Of a stretch of 64,000 nucleotides of DNA, positions 59,409-64,000 are shown piece by piece. The notes under the pieces are model-generated. The model was given only the letters and a program-made list of their open reading frames with translations. It had not been told where the DNA came from and searched no databases. The position numbers and the translations under genes are program-made. The stretch spans positions 372,001 through 436,000 of the forward strand of contig JAEUHN010000017.1 in the NCBI GenBank assembly GCA_016795365.1, in the 5' to 3' direction. How positions within the stretch are numbered: position 1 is the stretch's first letter; each line of letters opens with the position of its first letter. This DNA is from Verrucomicrobiaceae bacterium (GTDB taxonomy: Bacteria; Verrucomicrobiota; Verrucomicrobiia; Verrucomicrobiales; Verrucomicrobiaceae).

Positions 59409-59852
59409 TTAAAGCCGACCAGAAATCTCCTGGCCGATGCTCATGAGGCGGGCCTTTTCGTCATCGCTGAAGTCGTAGGCTTCCATCTTGCCAATGCCGA
59501 GCGTGCCACGCAGCTCGCCAGCGGCGGTGAGGATGGGGACGGCGAGCGAGCCCTGGACTTGCGTTTTCTTGGCATCCGGCTTGGCCACGCCGCTGGTGTC
59601 GGTCTGCAGGTTGCAGATTTCCACCGGTTCCTTTCGCTGGGCCGCAGCTCCGGCCACGCCTTTGCCAATGGGAATGACCTGGATCACTGGGATGAGCACG
59701 TCGGGAATGCGCTCGCAGGTGACGAGCTTGAGCTGGTTGTCGGCCGGATCGAGACGATGAAGCGTGCCGGTGACACATTGAAAACTGGCGAGGACATCAA
59801 GGAGGAAGCTGTGCCAGTCGGCGGCGGTGGGGGATTCAGGAAGCGTGGCCAT
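59409..59852 (-). CDS. GAF domain protein
   Basis: A 147-residue single-domain protein. FQCVTGTLHRLDPADNQLKL, KGVAGAAAQRKEPVEICNLQ and GSLAVPILTAAGELRGTLGI are GAF-domain segments. No output domain follows, so it may be a free ligand-binding or redox-sensing (fRMsr-like) module; the catalytic Cys set of free methionine sulfoxide reductase is not clearly present. It is convergent with uppP. Confidence 0.8.
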   Translation of the reverse strand: MATLPESPTAADWHSFLLDVLASFQCVTGTLHRLDPADNQLKLVTCERIPDVLIPVIQVIPIGKGVAGAAAQRKEPVEICNLQTDTSGVAKPDAKKTQVQGSLAVPILTAAGELRGTLGIGKMEAYDFSDDEKARLMSIGQEISGRL

Positions 59853-59954
59853 GCTGCACTAGACGTTCGAAGGGAGTGCGTTCAACTCCCATCGTTTGGC
59901 GAACTCCAGTCCAGGATTGCCTCCGGGCACAGCTCCGCGTATTCTCGGCGACTT

Positions 59955-60659
59955 ATGAAAGTCCCGGTTACTGCCGCCTTGCTAGTCGTGCTGTCCACCG
60001 TCGCCGCGATGGCGAGGGACACTCGTAATTTCTCCCAGAACGCGCGCACCGTCATTCATGCGGACGAGAGCTACACAGAGTCCGTCCAAGATATCAGTGC
60101 TCGCGAACAACGTGAGGTGACCTACAGCCCCAAGCCGCAGAGCGTTGTGATCGCCAAGAAGGTTTACCTCCTGGATGAGAAGGGGCAGCCGCTGCAGGGC
60201 AATATCTATGATGGACGTGATCAGCTGAAAGCACGCGCTCAGTTCCTTTATGATTCCTTTGGGCGCTTGTCCGAGCAGCGCATGTTCAACCTCCAGGGCG
60301 AGGTCTATCAGACCATCACCTTCGGTTACGATAGCAATGGAAAGGCGCTGCCTCCAAAGAGCCAGACTTTCAATGTCAAAGCGCCAGACATGAAGCCGGG
60401 CACGGTGGACTTCACCAATCAAGGCAGGGCACCCGGCCAGTTGGATCGTAGCCAGGGAGAAACCAATCCGGCCGCGAGGGGAAATGTGCCTTACGTTCAG
60501 GATCTGCCTGGCAATGTGACACCGTCCACCGGACTCGCTCCCATCCGCCCCGATGCGAATGGAAACTATGCACCGTCGGAACCTGAGCAGGGTGCCAAGA
60601 AAAAGACCGGACTGCTCGGACGGCTCTTCGGTGGCAAGAAGAAGGAGGAGAAAAAGTAG
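59955..60659 (+). CDS. Exported protein of unknown function
   Basis: A 234-residue protein with a signal peptide (MKVPVTAALLVVLSTVAAMA). The core contains YD-like strand pairs (QFLYDSFGRLSEQRMFNLQG, TFGYDSNGKALPP) reminiscent of single Rhs/YD-type repeats. The C-terminus is Pro/Gly-rich and ends in a Lys-rich tail (GLLGRLFGGKKKEEKK). No enzyme domain is seen. ATG 59955 is used because the open frame upstream overlaps the GAF gene antisense. Confidence 0.65.
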   Translation: MKVPVTAALLVVLSTVAAMARDTRNFSQNARTVIHADESYTESVQDISAREQREVTYSPKPQSVVIAKKVYLLDEKGQPLQGNIYDGRDQLKARAQFLYDSFGRLSEQRMFNLQGEVYQTITFGYDSNGKALPPKSQTFNVKAPDMKPGTVDFTNQGRAPGQLDRSQGETNPAARGNVPYVQDLPGNVTPSTGLAPIRPDANGNYAPSEPEQGAKKKTGLLGRLFGGKKKEEKK

Positions 60660-60763
60660 GCGCGAGAAGCCTGTCGAGTCTGCCGTTTTTGCACCCGCTT
60701 TACCGCCTCTTCTCACTGACAATTACCTTGACCAGAGCAGACCCTGTCCTGACTATTCGATCC

Positions 60764-60949
60764 ATGTTTTGCTTCACCCGAGCGATCTGCGCATCCGCTC
60801 TTCTCTCTCTCACCATCGCGCTGCTCGCTGCCCTGCCACACCTGGCACCCAGCGCGGTAAGTGCTTCCGCGTTGAAAAGCTCCGGATGCGAGTTTGAAGA
60901 CCTGGCTGATCAAGTGCCTGAGGTCCTCAGCTACTCGTGGGCTGATTGA
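60764..60949 (+). CDS. Small exported peptide (61 residues)
   Basis: ATG 60764 opens MFCFTRAICASALLSLTIAL with a clear signal-peptide shape, cleavage likely near VSA. The mature part is short and acidic (GCEFEDLADQVPEVLSYSWA). It stands alone in a 368-base gap before the desaturase gene. I do not recognise it, and a chance frame cannot be excluded. TTGACC at 60728 is a possible -35 element. Confidence 0.35.
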   Translation: MFCFTRAICASALLSLTIALLAALPHLAPSAVSASALKSSGCEFEDLADQVPEVLSYSWAD

Positions 60950-61027
60950 CGTGATCTAGCAAAATGAAGCAACAAGCCCGCAACCGCAGCGGAGCATTTT
61001 AACCACAACCATGCCAAGCCACCTACG

Positions 61028-62080
61028 ATGAACCAAACCGGTCCCGAACAGCCCGCCAGCCCAAAGAAAACCAAGGTCGATACCAACTCCTGGAAGTCGA
61101 TCGTCCAGCAATACCAGACTCCCTCCCTCCCGCGCGCCATCTGGCAGCTCGTGGACACTCTCGTGCCCTATGCCTTTGTTTGGTATCTCATGTATTTGAG
61201 CCTGTCGTGGTCCTACTGGATCACCGCTGCCCTCGTGGTGCTCGCCGGACTGTTCGTCATTCGCATTTTCATCATCTTCCACGACTGCTGCCACGGTTCG
61301 TTTTTCAAATCGAACACGGCCAACAACATCGTTGGCTTCATCACGGGTGTGCTTACCCTTACCCCGTATCATCACTGGCGATGGGAGCACAACATTCACC
61401 ACGCCAGCTCTGGTGCGCTGGATCGTCGTGGCGTGGGTGACATCTGGACTATGACTGTCCAGGAGTATCTCCAGTCCTCGCGTTGGAAGCGCTTCTCCTA
61501 TCGCATCGTGCGCAATCCGCTCGTGCTGTTCGGCATCGCTCCGGCTTATCTCTTCATCGTCTGGCAGCGCTTCTCGATGCCCAAGGCCAGTTCTCGTGAG
61601 CGGTGGTCGGTGCGCTGGATGAATGTGGCGATCCTGCTCATGGCCGCAGGTTTGAGTTACGCGTTCGGCATCGGCACCTACCTCCTCATTCAGCTCGGCA
61701 TCGTGATGGTCTCAGGCGCTCTCGGCGTCTGGATGTTCTATGTGCAGCATCAATTCGAAGATGTATATTGGGAGCGTGATGGTGACTGGGACTACACCGA
61801 GGCCGCGCTGAAAGGCAGTTCCTACTACAAGCTCCCGCGCATTCTCCAGTGGTTCTCGGGGAACATTGGCTTCCATCACATCCACCATCTCAGCCCACGC
61901 ATCCCAAACTATTATCTGGAGAGCTGCCATGATGCGAATCCGATCTTCCAGGAGGTGAAACCCATCACCTTGCTGTCCAGCCTGAAGCTCATTACGCTTC
62001 GCCTCTGGGACGAGGAAGAGCGGAAGCTGGTCGGCTGGAGCCACTTGCGGAAGTTCCGTCAAGATGTGCCTGCTATGTAA
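61028..62080 (+). CDS. Fatty acid desaturase, membrane di-iron type
   Basis: A 350-residue protein with all three histidine boxes: HDCCH (85-89), HNIHH (121-125, preceded by HHWRWE) and HHIHH near 287-291. Four membrane segments are visible. The pattern with the first box HDCCHGSF and the last GFHHIHHLSPRIPNY is typical of omega-6/delta-12-type bacterial desaturases. It introduces a double bond into membrane lipid acyl chains, using oxygen and ferredoxin. A terminator-like hairpin follows at 62124. Confidence 0.92.
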   Translation: MNQTGPEQPASPKKTKVDTNSWKSIVQQYQTPSLPRAIWQLVDTLVPYAFVWYLMYLSLSWSYWITAALVVLAGLFVIRIFIIFHDCCHGSFFKSNTANNIVGFITGVLTLTPYHHWRWEHNIHHASSGALDRRGVGDIWTMTVQEYLQSSRWKRFSYRIVRNPLVLFGIAPAYLFIVWQRFSMPKASSRERWSVRWMNVAILLMAAGLSYAFGIGTYLLIQLGIVMVSGALGVWMFYVQHQFEDVYWERDGDWDYTEAALKGSSYYKLPRILQWFSGNIGFHHIHHLSPRIPNYYLESCHDANPIFQEVKPITLLSSLKLITLRLWDEEERKLVGWSHLRKFRQDVPAM

Positions 62081-62123
62081 GCCCTCCGCGATCCTCAAGC
62101 ATACCGTTCCTTCCCTTTGACAC

Positions 62124-62160
62124 AACGGCGCGCACTCCCAAGGTGCGCGCCGTTATGTTT
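62124..62160 (+). terminator. Terminator-like hairpin abutting the next start codon
   Basis: AACGGCGCGCAC (62124-62135) and GTGCGCGCCGTT (62143-62154) form a perfect 12-bp stem with a 7-base loop. ATGTTTTTA follows at once, so the T-run overlaps the start codon (62155) of the next gene. It lies 44 bases after the desaturase stop. It is either the desaturase terminator or a structure controlling initiation. Confidence 0.75.
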
Positions 62161-63891
62161 TTATCCCGTCTCCTTGCCTTCACGCTCCTCGTCGCGCCCG
62201 CCTTTGCAGCCGATGACTACCAGCCTGGTCCTGATTCATTGCCGCAGGATGGTGTGCCGAAGGGTGAGTTGCTGAAGTTCGAGTTCAAGGACAGCAAGAT
62301 CTTCCCCGGCACCGTGCGCGACTACTGGGTGTATGTGCCCGCGCAATACACAGGCAAGAAGCCGGCGTGCGTGCATGTGAACCAGGACGGCGTGCAGTTT
62401 CAGGCCCCCGTGGTATTCGACAACCTCATCGCCAAGAACGAGATCCCTGTGCTCATCGGCGTCTTCGTGATGCATGGTCGGGTGCCCGCCAACGATGGCA
62501 ATGCAGCCCTGGACCGGTTCAATCGGAGCTATGAATACGACGGCATGGGCGACAACTACGTCCGCTTCCTGCTTGATGAACTGCTGCCAGACGTGGAGAA
62601 GCAAAAGACCAGTGACGGTCGTCCGATTCGACTCTCGAAGAAAGGCAATGATCGCAGCATCGGCGGCAGCAGCAGCGGAGCCATTTGTGCCTTCACGGCG
62701 GCCTGGGAACGTCCCGAGAAGTTCAGCCGCGTCTTCAGTAGCATCGGAACTTTCGTGGATCAGCGCGGTGGCAATGACTACCCGGCGATGATTCGCAAGA
62801 ACGAGCCCAAGGCGCTGCGTGTCTTCCTTCAAGACGGCAGCAACGATGCGAATGGCACCGGCGGTAACTGGTTCCTCGCCAACCAAGAGATGCTCTCGGC
62901 TTTCGAGTTCGCGGGCTATGAAGTGAATCACGTGTGGGGCGATGGCGGTCACAATGGCAAGCACGCCACCGCCATTTTTCCCGATGCCATGCGCTGGCTG
63001 TGGAAGGATTGGCCCAAGCCCGTGACCAAGGGCGTGGGTTCCAAGGCACCCGTGATGGAAGTGCTCGGCGAAGGCAGCGAATGGCAGGTCGTTGGGGAAG
63101 GCTACGGCTTTACCGAGGGTCCCGCTGTGAATGCAAAAGGGGAAGTGTTCTTCACGGACATCCCCAACAACCGCATCCACAAGGTGGGGCTTGATGGTCA
63201 GGTGGCGATCTTCGCGGAGAACACTGGCGGTGCCAATGGTCTCATGTTTGGCCCCGACGGTCGCCTCTTCGCCTGTGCCAATGGCAACAAGCAGATCGTC
63301 GCGTATGACGAGGCCGCCAAGCCGACCGTGATCGCAGATGGGATCGAATCGAACGACCTGTGCGTGGGCCTCAACGGCAATCTTTACGTGACCGATCCTG
63401 GCCATCGACAGGTGTGGCTGATCAAACCGAATGGCGAAAAGAGTGTCGTGGACAAGGATGGTCCGGGGTTCCCGAATGGCGTGCGCCTTACGCCGGATCA
63501 GAGCCTGTTGCTCGTGGCCGATATGAAGGGGCAGTTCGTCTGGAGTTATCACATCAATGCCGATGGCACATTGGCTGCCCGCCAGCCCTACCACCATCTT
63601 CGCCTCCCCGATGGCTTCACCGAAAGCGGTGCTGATGGCATGACGCTGGACTCGAAAGGCCGCCTCTACGTTACCACCCACCTGGGCATCCAGTTCTGTG
63701 ATCAGGCGGGGCGCGTGAATGGCATCATCGCCCGCCCGCAGCGGCGGTGGACTGCCAACTGCGTCTTCGGCGGTGCGGGCTTCGATGAGCTTTTCGTGTG
63801 CAGCAGCGACAAGGTTTACAAGCGCAAGACCACGGTCAAAGGCGTGAGCAGTGCCGATGCTCCCATCAAGCCGGAGAAGCCTCGCCTGTAG
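62155..63891 (+). CDS. Exported esterase / SMP-30 (gluconolactonase) fusion
   Basis: A 578-residue protein with a signal peptide (MFLSRLLAFTLLVAPAFA). Residues about 20-290 are an esterase D/Fes-like alpha/beta hydrolase: RSIGGSSSGAICAF carries GxSxG-type Ser, and VWGDGGHNGKH the His. Residues about 300-570 are an SMP-30/gluconolactonase propeller: GFTEGPAVNAKGEVFFTDIP, GGANGLMFGPDGRLF and FPNGVRLTPDQSLLLV. The enzyme may release and open sugar esters or lactones outside the cell. ATG 62155 directly follows the hairpin; GTG 62143 inside the stem is an unlikely alternative. Confidence 0.87.
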   Translation: MFLSRLLAFTLLVAPAFAADDYQPGPDSLPQDGVPKGELLKFEFKDSKIFPGTVRDYWVYVPAQYTGKKPACVHVNQDGVQFQAPVVFDNLIAKNEIPVLIGVFVMHGRVPANDGNAALDRFNRSYEYDGMGDNYVRFLLDELLPDVEKQKTSDGRPIRLSKKGNDRSIGGSSSGAICAFTAAWERPEKFSRVFSSIGTFVDQRGGNDYPAMIRKNEPKALRVFLQDGSNDANGTGGNWFLANQEMLSAFEFAGYEVNHVWGDGGHNGKHATAIFPDAMRWLWKDWPKPVTKGVGSKAPVMEVLGEGSEWQVVGEGYGFTEGPAVNAKGEVFFTDIPNNRIHKVGLDGQVAIFAENTGGANGLMFGPDGRLFACANGNKQIVAYDEAAKPTVIADGIESNDLCVGLNGNLYVTDPGHRQVWLIKPNGEKSVVDKDGPGFPNGVRLTPDQSLLLVADMKGQFVWSYHINADGTLAARQPYHHLRLPDGFTESGADGMTLDSKGRLYVTTHLGIQFCDQAGRVNGIIARPQRRWTANCVFGGAGFDELFVCSSDKVYKRKTTVKGVSSADAPIKPEKPRL

Positions 63892-64000
63892 TCGAGGGAC
63901 TGTCGCGACGAGTCAGAGTCGCTTCGTGCGGGATGGTCGCGCCTTGAACACTGGGCGCGGAGAGGGGAGGGGGATAGTTTTTCCTCGTGGTGGTGGATCG

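Noticed and set aside
59559-59954. An N-terminal extension of the exported protein at 59955
   Set aside because: It is antisense to the GAF gene, and the signal peptide begins at 59955.

Overview
The window looks like a piece of a Verrucomicrobiota chromosome (Verrucomicrobiaceae-like). The reasons are protein families rather than any marker gene: a PVC-type CxxCH heme protein with HEAT-like repeats, two secreted sulfatases, DUF1080 (LamG-like) proteins, one of them fused to a Ser/Thr kinase, a delta-60/Calx-beta giant protein, a GxxExxY protein flanked by CACGAAG-type inverted repeats, and GC-rich coding sequence with few clear Shine-Dalgarno sites. No rRNA, tRNA, CRISPR array or intact insertion sequence was seen.

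Layout. 1-0.6 kb: a broken secreted-type gene with an in-frame TGA. 1.0-12.5 kb: an acyl-transfer locus. One tightly overlapping run encodes MBOAT, SGNH-like protein, an acyl carrier protein fused to an LnmK-like acyltransferase/decarboxylase, small and large methylmalonyl-CoA mutase subunits and the MeaB GTPase. A second MBOAT, a second SGNH-like protein and an acyltransferase-3 protein follow. My reading, which is inference, is that the mutase makes methylmalonyl-CoA from succinyl-CoA, the LnmK-like enzyme turns it into propionyl-S-ACP, and the MBOAT/SGNH pairs put the acyl group on a surface polymer. 12.5-19.7 kb: secreted protein, VF530 protein, polysaccharide flippase, asparagine synthase, methyltransferase and GT4 glycosyltransferase, a surface-glycan setting that fits this idea. 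19.8-21.2 kb: sulfatase.

21.2-23.3 kb: an arsenic locus (aquaglyceroporin facing arsR-DUF6428-arsC, with a dyad operator between). 23.3-31.6 kb: NYN/PIN-like protein, 2-hydroxyacid dehydrogenase, delta-60 giant, HrpB helicase. 31.6-33.4 kb: an NsrR-like Rrf2 regulator overlapping a CxxCH protein, with a dyad upstream. It may be linked to a second nitric-oxide-type operon at 41.8-43.5 kb (group III truncated hemoglobin and NnrS), which also carries a dyad at its start. 33.5-41.7 kb: transglutaminase-like membrane protein, Tat-exported Gfo/Idh/MocA oxidoreductase with a clear terminator, a candidate small RNA, NlpC/P60-like secreted protein, RidA, a solitary GcvH-like protein, RfbA, FAD oxidoreductase.

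43.7-49.0 kb: MsrA, then SGNH hydrolase plus the PVC CxxCH protein. 49.0-51.9 kb: GxxExxY repeat elements, gene remnants and a DUF1080 protein. 51.9-55.3 kb: kinase-DUF1080 fusion. 55.4-63.9 kb: sulfatase, pseudopilin, M23 peptidase, UppP, GAF protein, small secreted proteins, fatty acid desaturase, and an esterase/SMP-30 fusion whose start codon directly follows a terminator-like hairpin.
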